From the NCBI RefSeq assembly GCF_003217575.1, contig NZ_QJTC01000025.1, positions 1 through 54,607 on the forward strand: a stretch of DNA of 54,607 nucleotides, written 5' to 3'. Below are positions 18,736 to 27,158 of this stretch, piece by piece (the first letter of the stretch is position 1; each line of letters begins with the position of its first letter). Made by a program: the position numbers and the translations under genes. The notes beneath the pieces are model-generated. The model searched no databases and was not told where the DNA came from. It worked only from the letters and a program-made list of their open reading frames with translations. This DNA comes from Xylophilus ampelinus. GTDB lineage: Bacteria > Pseudomonadota > Gammaproteobacteria > Burkholderiales > Burkholderiaceae_C.

Positions 18736-19280
18736 CCACCGCCGCCATCATCGAATCAGGGATGACATTCGGTCCCTATCCGGCGGGGCAGTGCTTTTAC
18801 GTGGAGAAGAGCAAGTGCTACAAGGATGTTCAGGAAGGCGTGCAAATGGCCGAATTCCTGTTGCTGAGACAGCAGCAACAGGGGCCTACCGTATGGGTGG
18901 TCGAGGCCAAGTCCAGCAGCCCGAGGCCGAAAACCCAACCCAATTTTGGAAAGTTTATCGACGAGATCCGCAACAAGCTCACCAACGGTTTTCTTCTCGC
19001 CGTAGCCGCTTGTCTTCGACGGCATCCTGCAGCGGAAGATGAACTTCCAGAGGCGTTCAAAACATTCGATGTGCGGACACACGGATTCAAATTTGTATTG
19101 GTCATTGAGGGACACAAGCCGGAGTGGTTACCACCGCTGAAGAGTGCTCTGGAGCAGGCCTTGAAGCCGGTGGTGAAAACGTGGGCACTGCCTCCCCTAT
19201 CTGTCGTCGTGCTGAACCATGAGGGGGCACAGCGGCACGGCCTGATTTTGCCAATGCGGGCTGCCGGCGGCGCGAACTGA
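18732..19280 (+). CDS. Small PD-(D/E)xK nuclease-like partner of the ATPase
   Basis: 182 residues, no known name. After the N-terminal region with YVEKSKCYKDVQEG, a hydrophobic strand VWVV leads into E58-A59-K60 (VVEAKSS), the strand-embedded ExK of PD-(D/E)xK nucleases. Upstream acidic residues D32, E35 or E41 can serve as the first metal ligand, spaced as in that fold. A later beta strand FKFVLVIEG also fits. Translation is coupled to the ATPase by a 4-base overlap. The C-terminal part becomes GC-richer. It is probably the effector of an ATP-gated two-component module. Alternatives are a non-enzymatic ATPase partner or a toxin of another type. It ends 83 bases before the GST gene. Confidence 0.75.
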   Translation: MTTAAIIESGMTFGPYPAGQCFYVEKSKCYKDVQEGVQMAEFLLLRQQQQGPTVWVVEAKSSSPRPKTQPNFGKFIDEIRNKLTNGFLLAVAACLRRHPAAEDELPEAFKTFDVRTHGFKFVLVIEGHKPEWLPPLKSALEQALKPVVKTWALPPLSVVVLNHEGAQRHGLILPMRAAGGAN

Positions 19281-19363
19281 CTCCGCAGCAGACTGCGTCT
19301 ATCGGATTCCACACTCTGGCGCCGATTGGGGCGGGCCGGCCTTGGGCATGGAATACTGCCCGG

Positions 19364-20053
19364 ATGATCACCGTCCACCATCTCGAAAACTCCCGCTCGC
19401 AACGCGTGCTCTGGCTCATGGAGGAGCTGGGGCTGCCCTACGAGGTGGTACGCTATGCGCGCGACTCGAAGACGATGCTGGCGCCCCCGGCGCTGCGGGC
19501 GGTGCATCCGCTGGGCAAGTCGCCGGTGGTCACCATCGAAGGCGGCAGCCCGCTGGCCGAATCGGGCGCGATCGTCGAGACGCTGATCGAGCGGCACGGC
19601 GCGGGCGCGTTCTCGCCGCCGCCGGGCACGGTGGATTTCCAGCGCTACCGGTACTGGCTGCACTACGCCGAGGGCTCTGCCATGCCGCCGCTGCTGCTGA
19701 AGCTGGTGTTCGACCGGATCGAGACCACGCCGGTGCCCTTCTTCGTCCGGCCGGTGGTCAAGGCGATCGCGGGCAAGGCGAAGTCGACCTTCGTCATGCC
19801 GCAGATCCGCCAGCACCTCGACTACCTGGAGGGCGAGCTGGGCCGCAGCGCTTGGTTCGCCGGCGAGGATTTCAGCGGTGCCGACATCCAGATGAGCTTT
19901 CCGGTGGAGGCAGCGGCCGCGCGCGGCGGGCTGGATGCGAGCTGGCCGCGGCTGATGGACTGGATGCAGCGCATCCACGCCCGGCCTGCGTACCACCGGG
20001 CGCTGGAGCGAGGCGGGCCGTATGCGCTGATCGGCGGCCAGGCGAAAACCTGA
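19364..20053 (+). CDS. Glutathione S-transferase family protein
   Basis: 229 residues, canonical GST length. The N-terminal thioredoxin-like domain begins ITVHHLENSRSQRVLWLMEE, with the Ser/Arg region at the catalytic position. GKSPVV carries the cis-Pro and LAESGAIVE the glutathione gamma-glutamyl contact. A helical C-terminal domain follows (DFSGADIQMSFP, ARPAYHRALERG). It probably conjugates or reduces electrophiles with glutathione in the cytosol; the substrate is unknown. The ATG at 19364 has only a weak ribosome site. It is convergent with yqaA. Confidence 0.92.
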   Translation: MITVHHLENSRSQRVLWLMEELGLPYEVVRYARDSKTMLAPPALRAVHPLGKSPVVTIEGGSPLAESGAIVETLIERHGAGAFSPPPGTVDFQRYRYWLHYAEGSAMPPLLLKLVFDRIETTPVPFFVRPVVKAIAGKAKSTFVMPQIRQHLDYLEGELGRSAWFAGEDFSGADIQMSFPVEAAAARGGLDASWPRLMDWMQRIHARPAYHRALERGGPYALIGGQAKT

Positions 20054-20090
20054 GTCGAATCTGCCGCCAGCCGGCACAGGACAACGACCT

Positions 20091-20110
20091 CTAGCTATGG
20101 AAACGGTAGC
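20091..20110. repeat. Short hairpin repeat, copy 1 (degenerate)
   Basis: CTAGCTATGGAAACGGTAGC follows CGACCT in the GST-yqaA intergenic region. It matches the consensus CTAGCTATCGAAAACATAGC with a few changes, and the arms GCTA/TAGC remain complementary. Confidence 0.6.
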
Positions 20111-20204
20111 GATAGGGTTTCGTCGGGCTGCAGTCGCCGCGTCTGTCGGCAGGCGCCGGCATTCGGACGAATAAGTCCTGTAGCCGGCGCAACGCGCCGA
20201 CCAC

Positions 20205-20225
20205 ATGCTATCGAAAACGTAGCAT
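20205..20225. repeat. Short hairpin repeat, copy 2, abutting the yqaA stop
   Basis: ATGCTATCGAAAACGTAGCAT has 6-bp perfect arms (ATGCTA/TAGCAT) and shares TATCGAAAAC with the other copies. Its last base is part of the yqaA stop codon. It is preceded by CGCCGACC, as other copies are by GCCGAC. Confidence 0.65.
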
Positions 20226-20695
20226 CATGAGGGAAAGACGTAGAGCAGCGCCGCCGTCATCGTCAGGTAGCGCAGGAACTTGCCGATCGCCATGTAGAAC
20301 AGGCACGGCCGGAACGGCATCCGCAGCCAGCCCGCCACCGCGCACAGCGGGTCGCCCACGATCGGCAGCCAGCTCAGCAGGCAGGCCTTGGGACCCATCC
20401 GCTCCAGCCAGCCCAGCACCCGGGTGTGGTGCTTCGAGTGAGCGTATTTGTCGGCCACCTTGTGCGCGCCGTAGCCCAGCCACCAGTCGAGCGCGCCGCC
20501 CAGCGTGTTGCCGGCGCTCGCCACGAAGATGGCCTGCCAGAACATGTCCGGATTGAGCTTGAGCAGGCCGAACAGCACCGGCTCGGAGCCTATCGGCAGC
20601 AGCGTCGCCGAGATGAAGGACGCCACGAAGAGCGTGCTCAGGCCGAACTCGGGAAGGGCGAGGAGTTGGAGGACGGAATCGAGCCAGGCTTGCAT
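20225..20695 (-). CDS. yqaA: YqaA family inner-membrane protein (DedA/SNARE-associated type)
   Basis: 156 residues with several hydrophobic segments (ALPEFGLSTLFVASFISATLLPIGSEPVLFGLL, then FWQAIFVASAGNTLGGALDWWLGYGA, then a C-terminal helix). The GNTLG..DWWLG motif and SWLPIVGDPLCAVAGWLR are typical of YqaA, a small relative of DedA proteins linked to lipid flipping; the function of YqaA itself is unknown. The ATG at 20695 gives MQAWLDS; a longer reading frame upstream is not supported. It is divergent from dusB. The stop codon overlaps a hairpin repeat. Confidence 0.9.
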   Translation of the reverse strand: MQAWLDSVLQLLALPEFGLSTLFVASFISATLLPIGSEPVLFGLLKLNPDMFWQAIFVASAGNTLGGALDWWLGYGAHKVADKYAHSKHHTRVLGWLERMGPKACLLSWLPIVGDPLCAVAGWLRMPFRPCLFYMAIGKFLRYLTMTAALLYVFPS

Positions 20696-20818
20696 CGCCG
20701 CCGAGTATCGCCAGTCCCCGACGCGGGCATGTAACCGCATTCCGGCTGCCGAAAATTTAGGCAGCTAGAATCACGCCTCCCCCGCCCCAGCCCACTCCGC
20801 CCACCACCCTTGCACGCC

Positions 20819-21910
20819 ATGCAGATCGGCTCCATTTCCCTGCCGAACCGTCTGTTTGTCGCACCGATGGCGGGCGTGACCGACCGGCCGTTCCGCATGC
20901 TCTGCAAGTCGCTCGGCGCGGGTTATGCGGTCAGCGAGATGGTCACCTCGCGGCGCGACCTGTGGGCCAGCCTCAAGACTTCGCGCCGGGCCAACCACGA
21001 AGGCGAGGGCGCCCCGATCGCGGTGCAGATCGCCGGCACCGACGCGCGGATGATGGCCGACGCCGCCGCCTACAACATCGACCGCGGCGCCCAGATCATC
21101 GACATCAACATGGGCTGCCCGGCCAAGAAAGTTTGCAACAAGTGGGCCGGCTCGGCCCTGATGCAGGACGAGCCGCTGGCGCTCGAGATCGTCTCGGCGG
21201 TGGTGTCCGCCGCGGCGCCGCACGGTGTGCCGGTCACCCTCAAGATGCGTACCGGCTGGTGCCGGGCGCAGAAGAACGCGGTCTCCATCGCCCGGGCCGC
21301 CGAATCGGCCGGCGTGCAGATGCTCACCGTGCACGGCCGCACCCGCGAGCAGGGCTACACCGGGCATGCCGAATACGACACCATCGCCGCCGTCAAGGCC
21401 GCGGTGAGGATTCCGGTGGTCGCCAACGGCGACATCGACACTCCCGAGAAGGCCCGCGACGTGCTGGCCGCCACAGGGGCCGACGCGATCATGGTCGGCC
21501 GCGCGGCGCAGGGCCGACCGTGGATCTTCCGCGAGATCGGCCACTTCCTGGAGACGGGCGAGCACCTGGCACCGCCGTTGGTGGCCGAGGTGCGGCGTTT
21601 GCTGCTGGACCACCTGCAGGACCACTACGGCCTGTACGGCGAGGCGACCGGCGTGCGCAGCGCCCGCAAGCACATCGGATGGTACGTGCGTGGTCTGCCC
21701 GGTGCCGAGGATTTCCGCGCCCGGATGCACCTGCTGGACGACTCCGCCAGCCAGTGGGCCTCGGTGGCCGACTATTTCGACGCACTGGCAGCCACCGCCG
21801 ACCGTATGCCCGCCACCGCGGCCGCCCCGGCGGTGGACGGAGAAGAAACGGCGCCCGCCAGCGCGCCGTGGAACAACAACACACCGGTACAAGAAGCGCA
21901 CAGGCCATGA
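20819..21910 (+). CDS. dusB: tRNA-dihydrouridine synthase DusB
   Basis: 363 residues. TIM-barrel FMN enzyme reducing uridines in tRNA. The N-terminal APMAGVTDRPFR binds FMN. DINMGCPAKKVCNKWAGSALM includes the catalytic Cys, followed by KMRTGW, VHGRTREQGYTG, ANGDI and MVGRAAQGRPWIF. The helical tRNA-binding domain has RKHIGWYVRGLPG. The C-terminal 40 residues are Ala/Pro-rich and variable. The ATG at 20819 is chosen over an in-frame TTG 9 bases earlier. It overlaps fis by 4 bases (ATGA), the conserved dusB-fis pair. Confidence 0.96.
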   Translation: MQIGSISLPNRLFVAPMAGVTDRPFRMLCKSLGAGYAVSEMVTSRRDLWASLKTSRRANHEGEGAPIAVQIAGTDARMMADAAAYNIDRGAQIIDINMGCPAKKVCNKWAGSALMQDEPLALEIVSAVVSAAAPHGVPVTLKMRTGWCRAQKNAVSIARAAESAGVQMLTVHGRTREQGYTGHAEYDTIAAVKAAVRIPVVANGDIDTPEKARDVLAATGADAIMVGRAAQGRPWIFREIGHFLETGEHLAPPLVAEVRRLLLDHLQDHYGLYGEATGVRSARKHIGWYVRGLPGAEDFRARMHLLDDSASQWASVADYFDALAATADRMPATAAAPAVDGEETAPASAPWNNNTPVQEAHRP

Positions 21911-22143
21911 GCAAGCAACATATCGAGGAATGCATACGGGACAGCCTGACGGGCTACTTCCGCGACCTGGGCGGCGAACAGCCGCACGGCATGTACGACA
22001 TGCTGATCCAGGTGATGGAGAAGCCGCTGCTGGAAGTGGTGATGTCCGAAGCCGCTCACAACCAGTCGCGCGCCGCCGACTGGCTGGGCCTGAACCGCAA
22101 CACCCTGCGCAAGAAGCTGGTCGAGCACAACCTGCTGAAATAA
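21907..22143 (+). CDS. fis: DNA-binding protein Fis
   Basis: 78 residues, the short beta-proteobacterial form. The C-terminal helix-turn-helix NQSRAADWLGLNRNTLRKKL matches Fis/NtrC HTH. The upstream helix GMYDMLIQVMEKPLLEVVM is the dimer core. It bends DNA and regulates rRNA and many growth-phase genes. It is cotranscribed with dusB, translationally coupled through the overlapping ATGA. An 82-bp repeat begins just after the stop. Confidence 0.96.
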   Translation: MSKQHIEECIRDSLTGYFRDLGGEQPHGMYDMLIQVMEKPLLEVVMSEAAHNQSRAADWLGLNRNTLRKKLVEHNLLK

Positions 22144-22149
22144 AGCACA

Positions 22150-22231
22150 CCCCCAGGCTGCGCACTGCGTGTCTTCGCCCACCCCCTTGCAGGGGGCGGT
22201 ACCGGCGGCCCGGCGGAGCCGGATCCGCGGT
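22150..22231 (+). repeat. 82-bp interspersed repeat, copy A (fis-purH)
   Basis: It begins CCCCCAGGCTG and ends GGATCCGCGGT. It contains a hairpin CCCCCT-TGC-AGGGGG and a second inverted segment CCGGCGGCC...GGATCCG. Copies B (41203) and C (43249) have the same order of blocks and the same length. It lies in the fis-purH gap. Confidence 0.8.
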
Positions 22232-22275
22232 ACACCTGAAAAGCCTTTTCCCGATTCTGAATTTCTGAGAATTCC

Positions 22276-23889
22276 ATGTCCCTGACCGCACTGCTCTCCG
22301 TCTCCGACAAGACAGGCATCGTCGATTTCGCCCGTGCTCTGCACGCGCTCGGCATCCGCCTGCTCTCCACCGGCGGCACCGCCCAGCTCCTGGCCGAGGA
22401 AGGCCTGCCGGTCACCGAGGTGGCCGAGGTCACCGGATTCCCCGAGATGCTCGACGGACGGGTGAAGACCCTGCATCCCAAGGTGCACGGCGGCCTGCTG
22501 GCCCGCCGCGACCTGCCCGAGCACATGGCGGCGCTGCAGGCCCACGGTATCGACACGATCGACCTGCTGGTGGTGAACCTCTACCCGTTCGAGGCGACCG
22601 TCGCCAAACACGGCTGCACGCTGGACGACGCGATCGAGAACATCGACATCGGCGGCCCGGCGATGGTGCGCAGCGCGGCCAAGAACTGGAAGGACGTGGG
22701 CGTCGTCACCGACGCTGTCCAGTACGAGCGGGTGATCGAAGAGATGAAACTGCTCGGCACCCTCACCGCCAACCACAAGTTCGCGCTGTCGGTCGCCGCC
22801 TTCAACCGCATCGCGCAGTACGACGCGGCGATCAGCAACTACCTCTCGTCCCTGCAGGCCGACGGCACGCCGAGCGCCTTCCCCGCGCAGAGCAATACGG
22901 GCTTCGTCAAGCTCCAGGACCTGCGCTACGGCGAGAACCCGCACCAGCAGGCCGCCTTCTACCGCGACCTGTATCCCGCGCCCGGCTCCCTGGTGCTGGC
23001 CAAGCAGCTGCAGGGCAAGGAACTGAGCTACAACAACATCGCCGACGCCGACGCCGCCTGGGAATGCGTCAAGAGCTTCGACACGGGAGCAGGATGCGAC
23101 CCCGCGCAGGCCGCGGCCTGCGTGATCGTCAAGCACGCCAACCCCTGCGGCGTGGCGACCGGCGCCGATCCGCTGGAGGCGTACTCCAAGGCCTTCAAGA
23201 CCGATCCGACCTCGGCTTTCGGCGGCATCATCGCTTTCAACCGGCCGCTGGACGCGGCGGCCGCGCGCGAGGTGGTCAAGCAGTTCGTCGAGGTGCTGAT
23301 GGCGCCCTCGGTCACGCCCGAGGCGATGGAGGTCTTCAAAGGCAAGGCCAACGTCCGCATCCTCGAGATCTCGCTCGACGGCGTGCAGCGCGACGGCGCC
23401 ACCGCCTGGTCGCGCGGCCAGAACGCGCAGGACGTCAAGCGCATCGGCTCGGGCCTGCTGGTGCAGAGCGCCGACCACCACGAGCTGGCGTTGGCCGACC
23501 TGAAGGTGGTCACCAAAACCCAGCCGACGCCGCAGCAGCTCCAGGACTTGCTCTTCGCCTGGAAGGTCGCCAAGTTCGTCAAGAGCAACGCGATCGTCTT
23601 CTGCAAGGACGGCATGACGATGGGCGTGGGCGCCGGCCAGATGAGTCGGCTCGACTCGGCCCGCATCGCCAGCATCAAGGCCCGGCACGCCGGCCTGTCG
23701 CTGGCCGGCACCGCGGTGGCGAGCGATGCGTTCTTTCCGTTCCGCGACGGCCTCGACGTGGTGGTCGACGCGGGTGCCACCTGCGTGATCCAGCCCGGCG
23801 GCAGCATGCGGGACCAGGAAGTCATCGACGCCGCCGACGAGCGCGGCGTGGCGATGGTGTTCAGCGGCGTCCGGCACTTCCGCCACTGA
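22276..23889 (+). CDS. purH: Bifunctional AICAR transformylase / IMP cyclohydrolase PurH
   Basis: 537 residues. It catalyses the last two steps of purine synthesis to IMP. The N-terminal MGS-like cyclohydrolase domain (1-~200) has STGGTAQ and [22 protein letters not shown]. The transformylase domain has [24 protein letters not shown] and [10 protein letters not shown]. All landmarks are intact. The start ATG follows TTCTGAGAATTCC. It is preceded by dusB-fis and an 82-bp repeat. Its stop overlaps the next start (TGATG). Confidence 0.97.
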   Translation: MSLTALLSVSDKTGIVDFARALHALGIRLLSTGGTAQLLAEEGLPVTEVAEVTGFPEMLDGRVKTLHPKVHGGLLARRDLPEHMAALQAHGIDTIDLLVVNLYPFEATVAKHGCTLDDAIENIDIGGPAMVRSAAKNWKDVGVVTDAVQYERVIEEMKLLGTLTANHKFALSVAAFNRIAQYDAAISNYLSSLQADGTPSAFPAQSNTGFVKLQDLRYGENPHQQAAFYRDLYPAPGSLVLAKQLQGKELSYNNIADADAAWECVKSFDTGAGCDPAQAAACVIVKHANPCGVATGADPLEAYSKAFKTDPTSAFGGIIAFNRPLDAAAAREVVKQFVEVLMAPSVTPEAMEVFKGKANVRILEISLDGVQRDGATAWSRGQNAQDVKRIGSGLLVQSADHHELALADLKVVTKTQPTPQQLQDLLFAWKVAKFVKSNAIVFCKDGMTMGVGAGQMSRLDSARIASIKARHAGLSLAGTAVASDAFFPFRDGLDVVVDAGATCVIQPGGSMRDQEVIDAADERGVAMVFSGVRHFRH

Positions 23890-24416
23890 TGGCACCGCCC
23901 GCGCCCGCGCCCTTGCCACGGCGGGTCCTGTTCGTCGGGCTGGCCAAGCTCGGCGCCTGCGTGGTGCTGCCGAGCGCCGCCGTCGGCCTGCTCTATGCCC
24001 GCGAATCCCGCACCTCCACCGCCCTGGCGGCCGACGCGGTGCGGGCCGGCCCGGTGCCCGAGGGCGTGCGCTTCGGCATCGACCACCGCTTCCTGCAGGG
24101 CGGGGGCCGGAGCTACCGCATCCGCGGCTGGATCGAGGGGCCGGGGATCCCCTCGGCCCGCGCGGCCCGGCTGCAGATCCTGCTGGTGGCGCCGGGAACC
24201 GGCGCCGCACGGCTGCTGCAGACCCGCATGCCGCTCGGCGCGCCCCTTCCCGGCGAGCCCGGCGAGAACCACTCGGCACCGGCCCGTACGTTCGAGGCCG
24301 CGGTGCGCCGCCGCCGCACCTCCGACCGCGGGTTCACCCGCATCTACCTGCGCTTCGAGCGCGACGGCACCGTGCACACCTTCGACACCGGCCTGTCGCT
24401 GCAAGACCATGGTTAA
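23889..24416 (+). CDS. Hypothetical membrane-anchored protein
   Basis: 175 residues, not recognised. A basic N-terminus (PLPRR) precedes one hydrophobic segment (about 13-35), then a periplasmic domain containing FGIDHRFLQGGGRSYRIRG and a C-terminal beta-rich part ending in TFDTGLSLQDHG. It overlaps purH by one base and the downstream polytopic gene by 8 bases, so the two downstream genes look like a translationally coupled unit, perhaps in envelope polysaccharide modification. The codon pattern is like the neighbours. Function unknown. Confidence 0.7.
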   Translation: MAPPAPAPLPRRVLFVGLAKLGACVVLPSAAVGLLYARESRTSTALAADAVRAGPVPEGVRFGIDHRFLQGGGRSYRIRGWIEGPGIPSARAARLQILLVAPGTGAARLLQTRMPLGAPLPGEPGENHSAPARTFEAAVRRRRTSDRGFTRIYLRFERDGTVHTFDTGLSLQDHG

Positions 24417-25779
24417 GTTCGCTTCGATGATCACGGCCGAGCGCGCCGCGCGTATGGTCTTCGTGCTGTTCGTGCTGGTGGTGCTTGCCATCGCCTGGAC
24501 CCAGGGCCTGCGCGTCGGCGACGACATGATGTATCGCGACGCGCTGCGCGACAAACGTCTGTTCGAGTACGTCGCTCACCGCTACCAGATCTGGTCGGGC
24601 CGCTTCCTGATCGATGCGACCACCGTCGCGATGGTGCAGTCGGTCACGCTCTGGCGCCTGTGCACCACCGCGATGACCACGTTGCTCTTCGGCATGCTGG
24701 CATACTACCTGGGCGCTGTGCGCCGGCCGCTGCAGATGGCGATGCTCTGCGCCGGCCTGTTCCTGATCGATGCCGAGGTGGCCCGGCCCGCGTTCTGGTG
24801 GATGACCGGATCGTTCAACTACGCCTGGCCGCTGGCGCTGGCGGCGGTGGCTTTGCTGCCGTTCGTGCGGCCCGACCTGCCGCGCCGGGCCTTCCTGCTG
24901 ACACTGCCTGCCGCCGTGTATGCCTGCAACCACGAACAGGTGGGCCTGCTGTTGCTGGGGCTGGAGACGGTGCTGGCGGTCTGGCTGTGGCGGCGGCAGG
25001 GCCGGCTGCGGGCCTGGCACGTGTTGCAGATGGCGGTGGGCTCGGTGTCTTTGATCACCGTGTTGCTGGCGCCCGGCACCAGTGCCCGGTTCGGCGTGCA
25101 CACCACCTACTGGTTTCCGCAGTACCTGCAGCTCGACATGGTCGAGAGGGTGTTCTCGGGCTTGCAGCTCGCCTTCGGCCATGTGTTCGCCGCGGGCAAT
25201 CCCGTGACCTTCCTGCTGGCGGTCGCGCTGCTGGGCGTGGTGTGGCTGCGGAGCCGCGATCCGATCGACCGGGCCCTGGCGGTCGCGCCGGTGCTGATGT
25301 TCTCGCTGCCGCTGGCGGCGCAGCTGATCGGTCCGGGCCGCACCGAGGCCACCCGGCTGCTGGACATCGCCAACTTCCCGGCCGGCAGCACCGGCCGCGA
25401 CCGGTTCGAGGAGTTCTGGATCGGCTTGGCTGGCAATGCGGTCGAGCCGATGCTCTACCTGCACTTCCTGTTCTGTTGCATCGGCACCCTTTGCATCGGA
25501 ATGGGCTTGTACCGTGCGCTGGCCACCGATGCCCGCTGGGGCCGGGGCCTGGCACCGCTGCTGTGGACCGCGGGCATCTGCTCGACGGCGATGGTGGGCA
25601 TGTCGCCCTCGCTCTATGCCTCGGGCCCGCGCATCTTCTTCTTCCAGGACATGCTGAGCCTGGTGCTGCTCTGTGCGGTGATGGTGCAGTTGCCCCATCG
25701 CGACGTACGCTGGCTGTTGCTGCTGACGGCGCTGCCCTTGGCAGGGGTCGGCATCCGCGCTGCGATCGGCATGTCCTGA
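24409..25779 (+). CDS. Polytopic membrane protein, DUF6056-like (glycosyltransferase-C-like)
   Basis: 456 residues with about 10-12 hydrophobic segments. The first loop contains GDDMMYRDAL...YQIWSGRFLID, a periplasmic acidic motif plus SGR as found in GT-C-like/DUF6056 membrane proteins. FWWMTGSFNYAWPLAL and CNHEQVGLLLLG are further typical segments. This suggests a role in cell-surface glycan assembly, but the assignment is from memory and not tested. The ATG at 24409 overlaps the preceding gene by 8 bases. It is convergent with hemL, with a hairpin repeat in between. Confidence 0.7.
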   Translation: MVKFASMITAERAARMVFVLFVLVVLAIAWTQGLRVGDDMMYRDALRDKRLFEYVAHRYQIWSGRFLIDATTVAMVQSVTLWRLCTTAMTTLLFGMLAYYLGAVRRPLQMAMLCAGLFLIDAEVARPAFWWMTGSFNYAWPLALAAVALLPFVRPDLPRRAFLLTLPAAVYACNHEQVGLLLLGLETVLAVWLWRRQGRLRAWHVLQMAVGSVSLITVLLAPGTSARFGVHTTYWFPQYLQLDMVERVFSGLQLAFGHVFAAGNPVTFLLAVALLGVVWLRSRDPIDRALAVAPVLMFSLPLAAQLIGPGRTEATRLLDIANFPAGSTGRDRFEEFWIGLAGNAVEPMLYLHFLFCCIGTLCIGMGLYRALATDARWGRGLAPLLWTAGICSTAMVGMSPSLYASGPRIFFFQDMLSLVLLCAVMVQLPHRDVRWLLLLTALPLAGVGIRAAIGMS

Positions 25780-25822
25780 GCGAGAGCCAAGAAGGCCGGC
25801 AGCCGGCGTCCGAAGCCGACCT

Positions 25823-25842
25823 CTAGCTATCGAAACTATAGC
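25823..25842. repeat. Short hairpin repeat, copy 3, supplying the hemL stop codon
   Basis: CTAGCTATCGAAACTATAGC has arms GCTAT/ATAGC and is preceded by GCCGACCT. The hemL stop (TAG on the minus strand, 25836-25838) lies inside it. Confidence 0.75.
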
Positions 25843-27134
25843 GTCGCGAAAACCTCGCGTGCCGCCGCCACCGTCTCGCCGATGTCGGCCTCGGTATGGG
25901 CCGCGCTGACGAAGCCCGCCTCGTACAGCGCCGGCGCGATATAGACGCCGCGGTCGAGCAGGCCGTGGAACAGCCGGTTGAAGCGGTCGCCGTCGGTCTT
26001 CATCACCTGGCCGTAGTTCTGCGGCAGTGCATCGAGCAGGAAGAAGCCGAACATGCCGCCTTCGCATTCGCCCGAAAACGGCACGCCGGCGTCGGCCGCG
26101 GCGGCGCCCAGCCCGTCGACCAGCGACCGGGTGCGGGCCGAGAGCGCCTCGAAGAAGCCGGGCGAGCCGATCTCCTTCAAGGTCGCCAGGCCGCAGGCGG
26201 TCGCCACCGGGTTGCCCGACAGCGTGCCCGCCTGGTAGACCGGGCCGAGCGGCGCCAAGTGCTCCATGATCGCCCGCGACGCGCCGAAGGCCGCCAGCGG
26301 CATGCCGCCACCGATCACCTTGCCCAGCACCGTGATGTCGGGCCGGATGCCCAGCACCTGCTGCGCGCTGCCCAGGCCCACGCGCAGGCCGCTCATCACC
26401 TCGTCGAACACCAGCAGCGCGCCGTGGCGGGTGCAGAGATCGCGCATCGCCTGCGCGAACGGCTGCGACGCCCGGACGAAATTCATGTTGCCGGCGATCG
26501 GCTCGACCATCACGCAGGCGATCTCGGCGCCGTGCTCGACGAAGGCGGCTTCCAGGTCGGCGACGTTGTTGTATTCCAGCACCAGCGTGTGCCGCACCAC
26601 CTCGGGCGGCACGCCGGCCGAGGTCGGGTGGCCGAAGGTCGCCAGTCCCGAGCCGGCCTTGACCAGCAGCGCGTCTGCATGGCCGTGGTAGCAGCCCTCG
26701 AACTTGACGATCGTCTTGCGGCCGGTCACGCCGCGGGCCAGGCGGATCGCGCTCATGCCGGCCTCGGTGCCCGAACTCACCAGGCGCACCATCTCGATCG
26801 AGGGTACCAGGCGGATAATCTCCTCGGCCAGCTCGATCTCGCGCTCGGTCGGCGCGCCGAAGGAGAAGCCGTCGACCGCCGCCTTCTGCACCGCCTCCAG
26901 CACCGCCGGATGGCCGTGGCCCAGGATCATCGGCCCCCAGGAGCCGATGTAGTCGATGAAGCGCTGGCCGTTGGCATCCCAGAAATAGGCGCCGTGGGCC
27001 CGCTCGACGAAGCGCGGCGTGCCGCCGACGGCGCGGAAAGCGCGCACCGGCGAATTGACGCCGCCGGGGATCACCGCGCGGGCGCGCTCGAAAAGGGGGG
27101 CGTTGCGGTCGGGGGAGGGTGCGGAAGCGTTCAC
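25836..27134 (-). CDS. hemL: Glutamate-1-semialdehyde 2,1-aminomutase HemL
   Basis: 432 residues, full length. PLP-dependent class III aminotransferase-fold enzyme making 5-aminolevulinate for heme. Landmarks are [49 protein letters not shown], and the PLP-binding Lys in [26 protein letters not shown] closes the active site. The start ATG 27134 gives [11 protein letters not shown]; the ribosome site is weak. It lies 24 bases downstream of thiD on the same strand. Its last codons and stop derive from a hairpin repeat. Confidence 0.97.
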   Translation of the reverse strand: MNASAPSPDRNAPLFERARAVIPGGVNSPVRAFRAVGGTPRFVERAHGAYFWDANGQRFIDYIGSWGPMILGHGHPAVLEAVQKAAVDGFSFGAPTEREIELAEEIIRLVPSIEMVRLVSSGTEAGMSAIRLARGVTGRKTIVKFEGCYHGHADALLVKAGSGLATFGHPTSAGVPPEVVRHTLVLEYNNVADLEAAFVEHGAEIACVMVEPIAGNMNFVRASQPFAQAMRDLCTRHGALLVFDEVMSGLRVGLGSAQQVLGIRPDITVLGKVIGGGMPLAAFGASRAIMEHLAPLGPVYQAGTLSGNPVATACGLATLKEIGSPGFFEALSARTRSLVDGLGAAAADAGVPFSGECEGGMFGFFLLDALPQNYGQVMKTDGDRFNRLFHGLLDRGVYIAPALYEAGFVSAAHTEADIGETVAAAREVFATL

Positions 27135-27158
27135 GGGGTGGTCTACCGGTCGGGTGGT

